Below are positions 1-10,884 of a stretch of DNA of 64,000 nucleotides, in pieces. Each line of letters begins with the position of its first letter. Within the stretch, counting starts at the first letter, position 1. Position numbers and translations under genes: made by a program. Below the pieces are notes generated by a model. The model was not told the DNA's origin and ran no database searches. It worked only from the letters and a program-made list of their open reading frames with translations. This stretch comes from Acetobacter persici JCM 25330 (GTDB lineage Bacteria > Pseudomonadota > Alphaproteobacteria > Acetobacterales > Acetobacteraceae), in NCBI RefSeq assembly GCF_000613905.1, contig NZ_BAJW01000004.1:20203-84202 (forward strand), in the 5' to 3' direction.

Positions 1-2
1 TG

Positions 3-635
3 CTTGCGCCCGCGGTGTGGAATTTTGGCTGGGCGCAAGATTTACCCCTGCGGGTTCTGTCACAGATGTTTCCAGACGCTCTTGTGACAGGGCGGGAACT
101 GCCTGTGCATGTTGTCGCGAGTGATAACAGGATGGCACTGGCGCGCCTGTATTATGACCCTCTGACCCTGCGTGCGACGCGCCTTAAAGCTCTTCAGGGG
201 CTTGTTACGCTAATGAAGCAGGCTGCACAGGCAGCCCCACATCTGCGCGGGCCTGTGCTGAGCGTCTATGGGGACAAGGACCAGCTTGTGCCGCCGGGGG
301 CCATGGTGCCTGTCTGGGAGGCAATGCCCGGAGCCACCCGGCGTGACCTGATCCCCGGTGGGCACCACCTGCTCCTGCGGGACAGGCAGGGCGGTCGCGT
401 CATGCAGGATATTCTGAGCTGGATCACCACGCCGGAAACCTGGCTGCCTTCCGGCGGAGACAGCGCCGCCTCGGCCTGGCTGGCAACAGGCGTGGGGGAG
501 GCAGGCATAGAAAAGCAGGACGTTCCCTTGCCGGTTCTGCAGCCAGGCTGGACCGGCTTATGCTGGAACAGTCTCCATAAAATACCGAAATCCGGGAGGG
601 CTGAAAGTGGCTCCGGGAGACGCAGGGCCAGATAA
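3..635 (+). CDS. Alpha/beta hydrolase, C-terminal part (runs off the left edge)
   Basis: This is the last ~210 residues of a serine hydrolase of the alpha/beta fold (Hydrolase_4, monoglyceride-lipase/lysophospholipase type). The frame is open to the window edge, so the nucleophile elbow lies outside. The visible part has the acid loop VYGDKDQLVPP, carrying the catalytic Asp, and GGHHLLLRD, carrying the catalytic His, about 40 residues apart as usual. After the fold ends (about DILSWI) there is a tail of ~65 low-complexity residues. The natural substrate cannot be told from the fragment. It is not obviously linked to the gene that follows. Confidence 0.75.
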   Translation, partial: LAPAVWNFGWAQDLPLRVLSQMFPDALVTGRELPVHVVASDNRMALARLYYDPLTLRATRLKALQGLVTLMKQAAQAAPHLRGPVLSVYGDKDQLVPPGAMVPVWEAMPGATRRDLIPGGHHLLLRDRQGGRVMQDILSWITTPETWLPSGGDSAASAWLATGVGEAGIEKQDVPLPVLQPGWTGLCWNSLHKIPKSGRAESGSGRRRAR

Positions 636-758
636 AACCTACGGCCTGTGGTATGATTACGATAGCAGTATAGTGTGCCATTATGCTGTATGTACGGCCT
701 GTCAGCCTTTCAACGGGCCTCATTCCAGACCAGCTCTTTTTACCATCAAGGGTGCTTC

Positions 759-2278
759 ATGCTTTTTCGCTCTTTGCTTCTGGCCTGCGCAGTTCTGCCT
801 CTTTCTGTTTCCGTATGCTGTGCACAGACGGCGGATGAGCAGAAAACAGCGCAGATTTTTACAGCGCTTCAGTCAGACCCTGCGCGGCTTGGCCTCTTCC
901 TGCGGCAGTTTCCCAAAGGGGCAGACCTGCATAACCATATGGTCGGGGCTATTTATGCGGAAAGCTATCTGAAATGGGCCGCGCAGGACGGTGCGTGTCT
1001 TGCGCTGGATCGTGGCCAGATATTGCCTCACGGCTGTTCCGGGCATGAGAAGGGGGAGCTTCCAGCAGAGGCTCTGGCCGCCAATCCGGATGCGGAAAAC
1101 AGCATGATTGATGCACTGTCCATGCGTGACTTTGTGCCTACGGCTATTGATCGCTCCGGGCATGACCATTTCTTTGCCACGTTCAACAAGTTTTTCGCAA
1201 TCACCCAGAAACATGCGGGGGAAAGTCTGGCAGAAGTGCGGGACCGCGCAGCACTGGACCATGTGCAGTATGTGGAACTGATGATTTCCCCGGGGCTGGG
1301 TGGGATGATTGGGGCAGGCATGACGCACCCCCTCAAAGGGGAGGATTACGCACAGGCGCAACAGGCGCTTAAGCCTGTGCTGCCAAAGCTGGTTGCCGAT
1401 GTGCGGCATGAAACGGATGAGATGGAGCAGCAGGCTCAGCACGTTCTGCAATGCGGCACACCGCAGGCCCATCCCGGATGTGGCGTTGAAGTGCGGTATT
1501 TATACCAGACCGTACGCACTTTTCAGCGTCCGTGGTCTTTGCGCAGCTTTATGCCGGATATGATGTTGTGCGGACGGATGCCCGGTTTGTCGGCGTCAAT
1601 ATTGTTGCCCCGGAAGATAACGTTATCGCTATGCGGGATTATGACCAGCATATGCGGATGTTTCAGGCGCTCAGCAGGCAGTATCCGGATGTCAAACTCA
1701 GCCTGCATGCGGGTGAGCTGACGCCCGGCCTCGTGCCGCCTGAAGGGCTTGAACACCATATTCGCTCAGCTGTGGAAGTCGCGGGTGCCCGCCGTATCGG
1801 GCACGGGATCGACATTGCGTGGGAGCAGGATGCAACCGGCCTTCTGGCAGAAATGGCGCAGAAGAAAGTCATGGTTGAAATCAACCTGACCAGTAATGAT
1901 GTTATTCTGAATGTGAAAGGAAAGTCTCACCCCTTCGCGCTTTACAGACGCGCCGGTGTGCCGGTCGCCCTCTCCACGGATGATGAAGGCGTCTCACGCG
2001 GGGATCTGACACAGGAATATCTGCGTGCGGTCACAACATGGCCGTTGAGCTATCAGGAAATGAAAGATCTCTCACGCAATGGCCTGATCTATTCTTTCAT
2101 TCCGGGGGATAGCCTGTGGGCAGGTGGCCAGAGAGTGCAGGCCTGTCAGGACATGGCAAGCAAAACCTGTCAGGACTTTGTCGCAAAGAGTGAAAAAGCC
2201 CGGACCCAGCTTGAACTGGAACAGAATTTCACACGCTTTGAACATGCTGTTGTGCAGAATGGATTTCTGAATAACTAA
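759..2278 (+). CDS. Secreted adenosine deaminase-like protein (frameshift near 1520)
   Basis: Metal-dependent deaminase of the adenosine/AMP deaminase family, probably periplasmic. ATG 759 is preferred because an AAGGG box precedes it and residues 1-23 form a signal peptide ending near CCAQ. Family motifs appear in order: the metal site DLHNHMVGAIYAES near residue 58, SLHAGEL, RRIGHGIDI and the metal Asp region ALSTDDEGVSRG. The protein is split: the N-terminal frame runs to about 1520 and the C-terminal half continues in another frame from 1532. Adding one T to the TTTT run at 1520-1523 restores a continuous protein of ~505 aa, about the size expected for secreted ADA-like proteins. Likely a sequence error. 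The physiological substrate (adenosine or another purine nucleoside) is inferred. Confidence 0.75.
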
Positions 2279-2439
2279 CGGCAGTAAGCGCTTTTTGTTC
2301 TGATTATTCTGAGAATAGTCTGGGTGAAGCGTTCATAAAGCTCTTTCTGCACCCGGAAAGGCTGCGGTTTTTTATCTGGCCGCAGCCTGATACGGAGTGC
2401 GCTTAAAATTGCGGCAAAACAGACAGGTCGAACACCGTA
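2279..2439. terminator. Intergenic hairpin between convergent ada-like gene and nasS
   Basis: Short region between two converging genes. It contains a perfect 9-bp inverted repeat, AGGCTGCGG at 2359-2367 and CCGCAGCCT at 2380-2388, with a T-rich loop. There is no clear T-run after either arm, so a bidirectional transcription stop is an inference from position. Nothing else is seen here. Confidence 0.4.
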
Positions 2440-3411
2440 TCAGTCGTTGTACCAGCCAAGCTGGCTTAAAGTGCCCAGTTGCGTGGGGGTGAGCCAGCCT
2501 TCGCGCTGCATATCCTCAATCATCCATCCGCAGGAAGAACGGGTGCTCCGGGGCTGTGTGTCAAAGAGCATGGCGTCTGGCGCATCAGGCGTTCCCGGCA
2601 TGATACGCTTCAGAGCCTCATAGGGCAGATCCAGCCCCTCGGCATTTAACGGGGCGCTAAGGAGTTTGGTAATTTCTGCTGCGTGCGCAGGCTGGTTACA
2701 GAGCGCGGCAGCGTCCCGGACTGCGGCATACAGGCGGGCCGCGCCATCCGGATTTTCGCTGGCCCACTGGTCCCGTAAGGTCAGTATTTTTTCAAGATGC
2801 CCCGGCATAACCTGTGCCGACCCGGCGACGACAAAGGCCAGATTTTTCAGGCAAGCATCCGCCCCCCACGGCGGGCCTGCACAAAACCCGTCAATCTCAC
2901 CGGTTGCGAGTGCCTGAATCATGCTGCTGGGTGGCATAATGACAATTTCTGTCTCCGTATCCCGGCAAATGGCATGGTCCTGAAGGAACCGTGTCAGGAT
3001 CAGATAATGTGTTGAATAGAGATGCACCACACCCAGACGGGGCTTGCGGCCGAGCGACTGCGCCCAGTTTGTAAAAGCCGTGTGCTTGTCACGCCCGGAC
3101 TGCCACTGTGCCTGCGCTTCGGCCTGTCCACGCAGAACAATCATATTCCCACCCCGGCTGACAGGCAGGCCCGGGCGCAGCGCAACCGGGCGTCCACGCT
3201 GGCCAAGCGCTGTCATGATCGCCAGAGGCGGAAACATCACTGCGCCATCAAGACCATTCCAGACAAGCCCATCTGCAATATTGGCCCAGGACGGCACAAT
3301 AACAGGTTCAACATCCAGTCCATGCCTGTCAAAAAAACCCATGCTGCGGGCTACCAGAACCGGGGCGCTGTCTGCCAGTCGCAGGAGTCCGATACGGCAG
3401 GAGATACTCAT
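2440..3411 (-). CDS. nasS: NasS-like nitrate/nitrite sensor protein
   Basis: Protein of 323 aa related to the NrtA/NMT1 periplasmic substrate-binding family. It has no signal peptide, starting directly with MSISCRIGLLRLADSAPVL, so it should be cytoplasmic. That is the hallmark of NasS, which holds NasT inactive until nitrate or nitrite binds. The NrtA-like ligand-binding segments are visible, for example ALATGEIDGFCAGPPWG near residue 172. Its ATG overlaps the end of nasT (3408-3411), so the two are translationally coupled. It is the last gene of the nitrate operon. An alternative is a free-standing nitrate-binding protein of an ABC transporter, but no permease or ATPase gene is present. Confidence 0.85.
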   Translation of the reverse strand: MSISCRIGLLRLADSAPVLVARSMGFFDRHGLDVEPVIVPSWANIADGLVWNGLDGAVMFPPLAIMTALGQRGRPVALRPGLPVSRGGNMIVLRGQAEAQAQWQSGRDKHTAFTNWAQSLGRKPRLGVVHLYSTHYLILTRFLQDHAICRDTETEIVIMPPSSMIQALATGEIDGFCAGPPWGADACLKNLAFVVAGSAQVMPGHLEKILTLRDQWASENPDGAARLYAAVRDAAALCNQPAHAAEITKLLSAPLNAEGLDLPYEALKRIMPGTPDAPDAMLFDTQPRSTRSSCGWMIEDMQREGWLTPTQLGTLSQLGWYND

Positions 3412-3989
3412 GGTGAAGGAGTCCTGTTCTGGTGAGCAAGATAATCTCTGGCAACATCAATAATTTTTCGCGCCTGCTGCATGGCCTGTTTGCGGAACCA
3501 CCGATAGGCGTCTTCCTCCTTGCAGCGTTCCTGCTTCATAAACAGGATCTTGGCGCGGTCTATTGTCTCACGCTCGGAAAGTGTTTTTCTGGCCGCAAGC
3601 AGTTCCGCATTTGTCTCCCTAAAACGGCGGTACAAGGCAATGGCGGACCGTAAAAGCGGTTTGACATCTTTGACCGGAGTATCCAGCACGTTGTAGGAGC
3701 AGACACCTGCGGCAAAGGCATCTTCCATCAGGCTTTCATCATCTTCATCAACAAACAGCGCAACCGGGCGTTCCTGCCCGGAGGCGGAAAGAGCCCGCAC
3801 ACTATCCAGCGCATCACGGTCTGCCCGGCTGATATCCACCAGCACAATATCGGGCATATGGTGGCGCACGGCATCAATCAGGCTTGTGGCGTCGTCCAGC
3901 AGAATAACATCCAGTGTTGCTTCCGCTTCCAGCAGGCGCGCCAGCGCCCCGGCGCGGTGTGAGTTTTCATCTGCCAGAAGAACTTTCAT
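3408..3989 (-). CDS. nasT: NasT-like ANTAR-domain response regulator (transcription antiterminator)
   Basis: Protein of 193 aa with an N-terminal receiver-like domain (about residues 1-115; the phospho-acceptor position would be D52 in VLVDIS) and a C-terminal ANTAR RNA-binding domain (about 125-185) built on RETIDRAKILFMKQERCKEE and the following helix AYRWFRKQAMQQARKI. NasT proteins bind a two-hairpin RNA motif in the leader of nitrate assimilation operons and prevent termination; NasS releases NasT when nitrate is present. Here nasT lies 18 bp after nasA and overlaps nasS. A candidate RNA target is found at 13827-13874, ahead of the first gene of this operon. Confidence 0.9.
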   Translation of the reverse strand: MKVLLADENSHRAGALARLLEAEATLDVILLDDATSLIDAVRHHMPDIVLVDISRADRDALDSVRALSASGQERPVALFVDEDDESLMEDAFAAGVCSYNVLDTPVKDVKPLLRSAIALYRRFRETNAELLAARKTLSERETIDRAKILFMKQERCKEEDAYRWFRKQAMQQARKIIDVARDYLAHQNRTPSP

Positions 3990-4007
3990 GCACAGTGTCG
4001 TCCTGCT

Positions 4008-7000
4008 TTAGTACACATCCCGCAGATAGCGGCCATTGCGGGCAAAGTCTGACAAATAGGCGTCTGCGTTTTCAGCACTCATGTCTCCGTGTCGTGCGAT
4101 AATCCTTTTCAGGGCGCTGTCAACATCGCGTGCCATCCGCGCGGCATCTCCACAGATATACAGGCACGCTCCCCGGTTAAGCCAGTCCCATAGCAGCGCG
4201 CCATGCTCTTCCATGCGGTCCTGCACGTAAATACGCTCTGGCTGGTCACGGGAGAACGCCGTATCCAGCCGCGTCAGACAGCCCTGCGCCATGAAGGCTT
4301 CCAGTTCCTCACGGTAGTAAAAGCCGGTGCTTTCATGCCGCTCTCCAAAAAACAGCCAGTTCTCGCCTTTGGCCTGCCGGGCGGTGCGTTCCTGCAAAAA
4401 AGCCCGGAAGGGGGCAATGCCGGTGCCGGGCCCAACCATGATAACGGGAGTGCTGCCATCCGCAGGAACATGGAAATGCGCCGTGGGCTGTACAAAAACC
4501 GGCACCTCTTCCCCTTCCGTGAGCCCGGTCAGCCATGTGGAGGAAACACCGGGGTACGGGGTGCGATTCACACCTACTGTCAGATGAATATGATCCGGGT
4601 TTGTCAGCGGGGATGAGGAAATGGAGTAAAGGCGCGGCTGCATCTGCCGGAACAGGGCAGGCACTGTCTGCGGGTCGGTCATGCCGGAAAGCGTGGTGAT
4701 CAGATCCGGCAGATACCCCCCTTCCGGGCGGCCAAGACGTTCCAGAAGAGCAGGGCTGGGGCGGGAGAGATCAAACCAGCGCCGCAGAGCATCCCCAAGC
4801 GGTGTCGACCCCTGACGCCGCAGGGTCAGCATGGTTTGCTCAGGTAGCTGAAGCGCATTCAGCACCTGCTGGACAGTAGCCTCACTATTACAGGGCCAGA
4901 CCCCCAGCGCATCGCCTGTTTTATAGGTCAGGTTTGTCCCGGAAATATCCAGAGCAATATGGAAGGTTTCCTTTTCCGTGTCCTCTCCGGTCAGGCAGGT
5001 TGCACGGCTCAGGCGGGCCAGTGCCGGAGTGGTGCGGGTAATGCGCATGGGCAGAGCCGGGGCAGGCTGTGCGGGAGCAGACCGTGCAGGAGCAGGTGGG
5101 GGCGAGGCTGACGCTGACGGCCCGAGTGCTGCAAGCAGATGGCCCTTCCACGCCTCCACGGCATCTTCATAATCCGGTTCACAATCAACGCGGGTGAGGA
5201 GCGGGGAGGCTCCAAGGCTTGCCAGTTTTTCATCCAGAGCACGGCCAAATCCGCAGAAGCTGGCATAGGAGGAATCTCCAAGCGCCAGCACGGCGTAGCG
5301 CAAATCTGCCAGAGGTGGTTTATGCTGCCGCAGCGCATCCCAGAACGGCGCGGCCGTGTCCGGGGCATCCCCGTCCCCAAACGTGGAGACCAGAAAAAGA
5401 CCTGTACCTGAGAGCGCGGACGGATCACACTCCGTCAGTTCTGCCAAGCGCACAGATAGGCCGTTGTCCTGCAGCCATGCGGCAATCTCTGCGGCCAGAG
5501 CTTCTGTTCGCCCGGTCTGGGAGGCCCACCAGACGGTCAGAGCGGGCGCGCTGGCTGATGGTGATGCCAATGCTGACGTCGTGGCCGGATGTGGGGCCTC
5601 CACAGCCATTGTGCGGGAATAAAGTCCGGCCAGCAGACCATTCAGATGGGTAGCCTGCTGCGCGGAAAGCGGCGCTGTTGCCGGGACAACCGGCAAAGTG
5701 CCCTCTGGCGGATTGAGGCGGAGACCCTCCAGAAACCCGCTGATCCAGACACGGCTTTCTTCTGAAAATGTGATCGTGTTCTGCTCAGTAAGGCCGAGAT
5801 GGCGGGCGAGGCGGTCTGGAGGCATGGTCCTCTCCTGTGCAGAAGGCTTTGCGGTCTGAACGCGGGTGAGGGAGACGGCGCAATGTTTGATGCCGGGTTG
5901 CAGGGAAACCGGGTCAATCGCGTCGGACGTCACAGCATTGATGCAGAGTTCTTTGCCAAACCGGTCATTCCAGTGGAAGGGCGCGAAACAGGTCCCGGGA
6001 GAAACACGGCTGGAAACAAGAGCGGGGAGTGTCGCTGTACCCCGGCGCGACCGGATTTCTACGGCGTCCTGCTCACTTAGTCCGAGTTTTTCTGCGTCTT
6101 CAGGCGCAATTTCTAAAAACGGAGCAGTATCCAGCTTGTTAAGCTGTGCCACCCGGCCTGTTTTGGTCAGGGTATGCCACTGATGTTGCAGGCGGCCTGT
6201 GTTGAGCAGGAACGGAAAGGCGTCATCCGGCTCTTCCTCCCGCGGCATCCATGGGCGTGCAAAAACACAGCTTTGCCCGATGGGGTCGCAAAGACGGGAT
6301 AGGCGTCCGGGTCCGGCCGATAGCGGATGGGGTGGCGCGTCGCCTCATCTCCTGCCGCAGCAGGCCATTGCACAGGCCCGCTCAGGAGGCGTGCATGGCT
6401 TACACCGGAAATATCATATCCTGTCACAGGATTTGCAAATCGGCTTGCTTCCGCAAAAACTTCCGCCGCAGAGGCAAAGGAGAACCCGTCTTCAAACCCC
6501 ATGGCGCAGGCCACGCGGGCAATAATCTGCCAGTCTGGCAGGGCCTCGCCGGGTGGGGGGACGGCCTGCCGGGCCAGCGTCATGGTCCTGTCGGAATTCA
6601 CCTGTACTCCGTCACCCTCTGCCAGAGTGCGCCGGGCAGAAGGATATCGGCATACTGGCCTGTTTCCGTATCTGCGTAAGCATCCTGCACAATAATCAGT
6701 TCTGCTTTTTCAAGAGCAGAGAGAACAGTGCCGCGCCGGGGGACGGTTGCCACCGGGTTAGTGCAGATAATCCAGCAGGCTTTAATTTCCCCGGCGGCCA
6801 TGGCGCCAAACATGGCAATCGCTCCCTGACTGCCCTCAGCCGGATGGTGCCGGGCGGTAAACCCCACTGGGTTTCACAAAAAGCTCTGTCTTTTCAGAAA
6901 GGGCAGTGCGCTGGCCCGGCAGGCCGGGGCCCATATAGCCCATTTCCCGCCCTCCCATGGCGTTTGGCTGGCCAGTGAGGGAGAAAGGGCCAGAACCCGG

Positions 7001-7966
7001 CCTGCACAGGCTGCCCGTTGCCAGATGCAGGTTGCACAAGGCATTGGTGTGCCATGCGCCGGAAACGCTCTGGTTCAGTCCCATGGTCCAGAGGGACATC
7101 CACGCTCCGGCTTCGGCAATCCAGAGTGCTGCGGTGCGGATATCTGTTTCCGCAAGGCCGGTTATGTCCGCAACACGGTGTGGTGTGTACTCTGCCAGAA
7201 AAGCGGGCAGGGCGTCCCAGCCTGTGGTGCAGGCGTTGATGAAGGTCCTATCAAGCGCATCGGCTTCCATAAGCAGAAACAGCAGACCGTTGAGTAAAGC
7301 GAGATCTGTGCCCGGCCTTATTTGTAAAAACAGGTCTGCTTTCTCGGCTGTGGCGGTGCGCCGGGGGTCCACAACAATCAGCTTTGCCCCGGCACGTTTG
7401 CGGTCCATCAGGCGCAGAAACAGGATGGGGTGACAATCCGCCATATTCGCCCCGATGACGAAGAACAGATCGCTACAGTCAAAATCTTCGTACGAGCCGG
7501 GAGGAGCGTCTGCTCCCAGAGATAATTTATAGCCAGTGCCTGCGGCCGCCATGCACAGCCGGGAATTGGATTCAATATGTGGCGTGCGCAGATACCCTTT
7601 GACCAGTTTGTTAGCGAGGTACTGGGCCTCCATGGACATCTGCCCGGAAACATAGAGTGCAATGGCATCGGGGCCATCTGTGTCCAGAATAGTCCGTAGG
7701 CGTCTGGCAGTTTCCTGAATGGCAATATCCATTGGCGCAGGGTCTGGCGTGCTGGCGCGGTCTTTCCGCAGCAGCGCGGTCTCTAAGCGCGCGGGGGAGG
7801 TTATGGGTTTGTCGCAGGAACTCCCCTTTGTGCACAGCCGCCCTTTATTGGCTGGGTGCTCAATATCGCCGCGCACCCGGACAATTTTCTGGTCTTCCAC
7901 CTCCATCACAATGCCACATCCCACACCGCAGTAGGGGCAGACAGAACGGATGTCCTGACACGTCAT
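4008..7966 (-). CDS. nasA: Assimilatory nitrate reductase fused to a sulfite-reductase-type flavoprotein (several frameshifts)
   Basis: Predicted ~1320-aa enzyme reducing nitrate to nitrite in the cytoplasm. The N-terminus has the [4Fe-4S] ligands CPYCGVGCGIVME with a fourth Cys in GRLCTKG, then the molybdopterin domains and the MGD-binding C-terminal domain. It continues into a flavodoxin domain (WWASQTGRTEALAAEIA), an FAD domain (RLYSISSSP) and an NADPH domain (GPGTGIAPFRAFLQER), ending NGRYLRDVY. The enzyme therefore carries its own electron donor. The frame is broken near 6870-6885 (two shifts), near 6622 and at 6261-6265. The last two are repaired by one added base in a short run (CC, AAAAA). 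ATG 7966 is chosen because it precedes the Fe-S motif and lies 5 bp after nirBD. Confidence 0.85.
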
Positions 7967-7971
7967 AAGCT

Positions 7972-10868
7972 TTACGCCATGAGGGTTTCCAGAGGGCGGG
8001 TTGTTGTGCGGGCACGGATTTCCACGCGTCCCTGATGCAGCCGCGCCTCCCATGCCTGAACAGAGCGGGAGGCATCTTCCAGACAGGTCCCGGTCTCAAG
8101 ATTGAAATGTTGCTTGTAGAGCGGAGAGGCCACAACAGGCTGCCCCTTCAGGTCTCCTATCATTCCGCGCCCCAGCACATTGGCGTGTGAGAACGGGTCA
8201 TGGTTATCAATGGCAAAAACCTGACCCTCTCCGGCTGCATCCGGAAGGTAAAACAGAGCGATCTGCGTGGTTCCAAGCAGGGCCACAACACCCGACCGCG
8301 CAACAAGATCCCGCTGCGCGCACAAATCCGTCCAGTCTGCCGGGCCTGCTGCAACAGCCTGCTCAGGCTGGTTCTCTGCAGGTTTAACCTGATCCCGTTC
8401 CGGAACGGTGCGGATATTCGGGTCCGGGCGGCTGTCATTTACAAATGTGCGGAAGCGCTTCAGCTTTTCTTCATCCGTCAGCGCGTCTTTCCATTCGCAG
8501 TGGTAGGTTTCCACCACATGCTGCATCTGCTGTTCCAGCTCAGCACAGATGCCAAGACTATCATTGATGATAACATCTTTCAGATAGTCCAGCCCACCCT
8601 CCAGCGTTTCACGCCAGACAGAGGTTCTCTGAAGTTTATCCGCAGTGCGGATATAAAACATCAGGAAGCGGTCAATATATTTGACTAGAGTTTCAGAATC
8701 GAGGTCTGTGGCAAAAAGCTCCGCATGGCGGGGGCGCATACCGCCATTCCCGCAGACATACAGGTTCCAGCCATTTTCAGTAGCAATAACGCCCACATCC
8801 TTGCTCTGGGCCTCTGCACATTCCCGCGTGCACCCGGAGACAGCAAATTTGAGCTTATGGGGCGACCGCAGGCCCTTATAGCGGTTTTCCAGATCAAGCG
8901 CCTTGCCAACACTATCCTGCACCCCGTAGCGGCACCATGTGCTGCCTACGCAGGATTTTACAGTGCGGGTGGATTTTCCATACGCATGACCGGTCTCAAA
9001 CCCGGCATCCAGCAATTCACGCCAGATCTCAGGTAACTGGTGGAGTTGCGCGCCAAACAGATCCACGCGCTGCCCGCCGGTAATTTTGGTATAGAGGTTA
9101 TATTTCTTGGCAACCTGCCCGAGCACAATCAGCTTGTCTGGGGTAATTTCCCCACCGGCAATACGCGGCACAACGGAATAGGTCCCGTTTTTCTGCATAT
9201 TGCCCATAAAAGTGTCGTTTGTATCTTGCAGAGGGATATAGAGCGGGTCCGTAATGGGTTTGTTCCATGCGGAGGCAAGGATCGAGCCGATCGCAGGTTT
9301 ACAGATTTCGCAGCCCAGCCCGCCATTGCCATACTGCTCCATCAGTCTTCAAAACTCCGGAGATTATGGACACGGACAAGAGAATACAGTTTCTGCCGGG
9401 TGTAGGAGAAATGTTCGCACAGGCTTTTATCAACCGTCATGCCACGGGCTGTCAGCTCTGCTTCAAAAACACTTTTCAGCAGGCCGCTGCACCCGCCGCA
9501 GCCGGTGCTGGCTTTGGTGTCGGCTTTTAGAGTTGCCAGGTCCGTGCAGCCCTGTTCAATAGCCGTGCTGATCGCGCCTTTGGTCACATTGTGGCAGGAA
9601 CAGATGGTTGCTGTATCAGGCAGGGCATCCGCGCCCAGAAGTTCAGCTCCCTCACCGCGCGGCAGGATCAGAACGGCCGGGTCTGCCGGGGGGGCAATAC
9701 CATTCTGCACATACTGAAAAATTGTGTCGTAGTAGGAGTTATCCCCAACAAGCACAGCACCGGTTACGCGCGTGCCATCGGCGGAGAGCACAAGCCTGCG
9801 GTAAGACCCTTCCGCCTCCCCGATAAAACGATAGCTGGTGGAGCCGGGTTCCTGCCCGTGAGCATCCCCGATGGAGCCGACATCGACCCCCTGAAGTTTA
9901 AGCTTTGTGGACATATCCGCGCCGGTAAAAGCGGCATCCGCCTCTCCGGCAAGGAGGGCGGCCACCGTGCGGGCCATGGTATAGCCGGGGGCGACAAGAC
10001 CAAAAATCTGCCCTTCCCACAACGCACATTCCCCAATGGCAAAAATATCCGGGTCTGATGTGCGGCACTGATTATCCACAACAATGCCGCCACGCGGCCC
10101 GATCTCCAGCCCGCAGGCCCGGCCCGGCATGTCCTGAGGCTGAATCCCTGCGGAAAAGACAACCATGTCTGTTTCCAGCGTGGTGACATCAGCAAAAACC
10201 AGTTTGTGCCGGTGCGCCGTGCCCGCAACAATTTCTTTTGTAACGTGCAGAACACGCACATCAATGCCGAGGGCTTCAATCCGATGTTTGAGGGCGCGGC
10301 CCCCCTCTTCATCAAGCTGGGCTGGCATCAGGTGGCTGCCAAGCTGAATAACGCTGACATCCAGCCCCAGAACTTTCAGGGCGTTGGCGGCTTCCAGCCC
10401 CAGAAGCCCACCCCCGATCACGGTACCATGCCGGGCACCTTCTGCCGCCGCGCGGATCAGGTCCAGATCCTCCAGCGTCCGGTATACCAGACCGGCGGTG
10501 CCGGTATTGCCCGGTACAGGCGGCACAAATGGGCGGGAGCCGGTTGCAAGAATCAGTGTGTTGTAAGGCAGGCATCCATCTTCTGCGGTAATGGTTTTCT
10601 GCGCCCGATCAATGTCCGTCACCCGGCTGTTCAGGTGGAGTGTGATGCCGTGGCTTGTATGGAAGTCGTCCTGATGCAGCCGCAGGGCCAGCGCATCCTG
10701 TCCGCTCATATAATCTGTCAGATGCACACGGTCATACGCATGGTGGCGTTCTTCGCCAAAAACATGGATCTGATGCGTTTCATGCAGACCATGCATAATG
10801 AGCTGCTCTGCGCAGTAATGGCCAACCATGCCGTTGCCGACAATGATGATGTTGTCTTTGATGGTCAT
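7972..10868 (-). CDS. nirB: Nitrite reductase NAD(P)H, NirB fused to NirD (one frameshift near 9345)
   Basis: Cytoplasmic assimilatory nitrite reductase making ammonium. From ATG 10868: FAD domain (IIVGNGMVGHYCAEQL), NAD domain (GTVIGGGLLGLEAANAL), BFD-like [2Fe-2S] region (ICSCHNVTKGAI and STGCGGC), then the sulfite/nitrite reductase domain with siroheme/[4Fe-4S] ligands around KSCVGSTWC and VSGCTRECAEA. The last ~110 residues are a NirD-type Rieske-like domain (DNHDPFSHANVLGRG, SPLYKQHFNLETG) lacking Rieske ligands, as in other NirD. The total is ~965 aa, so large and small subunits are one chain. Frame is lost at the hinge RVHNLRSFED near 9345; one added C gives the expected join to LMEQYGNGGLGCEICKPA. 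Confidence 0.88.
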
Positions 10869-10884
10869 GGGTTTGCCTCTGCTT

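Noticed and set aside
1520..1531. Programmed ribosomal frameshifting as the cause of the split genes
   Set aside because: The breaks differ in sequence, lack slippery heptamers with downstream structures and occur in many unrelated families.
2440..3411. Periplasmic nitrate-binding protein of an ABC importer
   Set aside because: No signal peptide and no permease or ATPase genes; overlap with nasT fits NasS.
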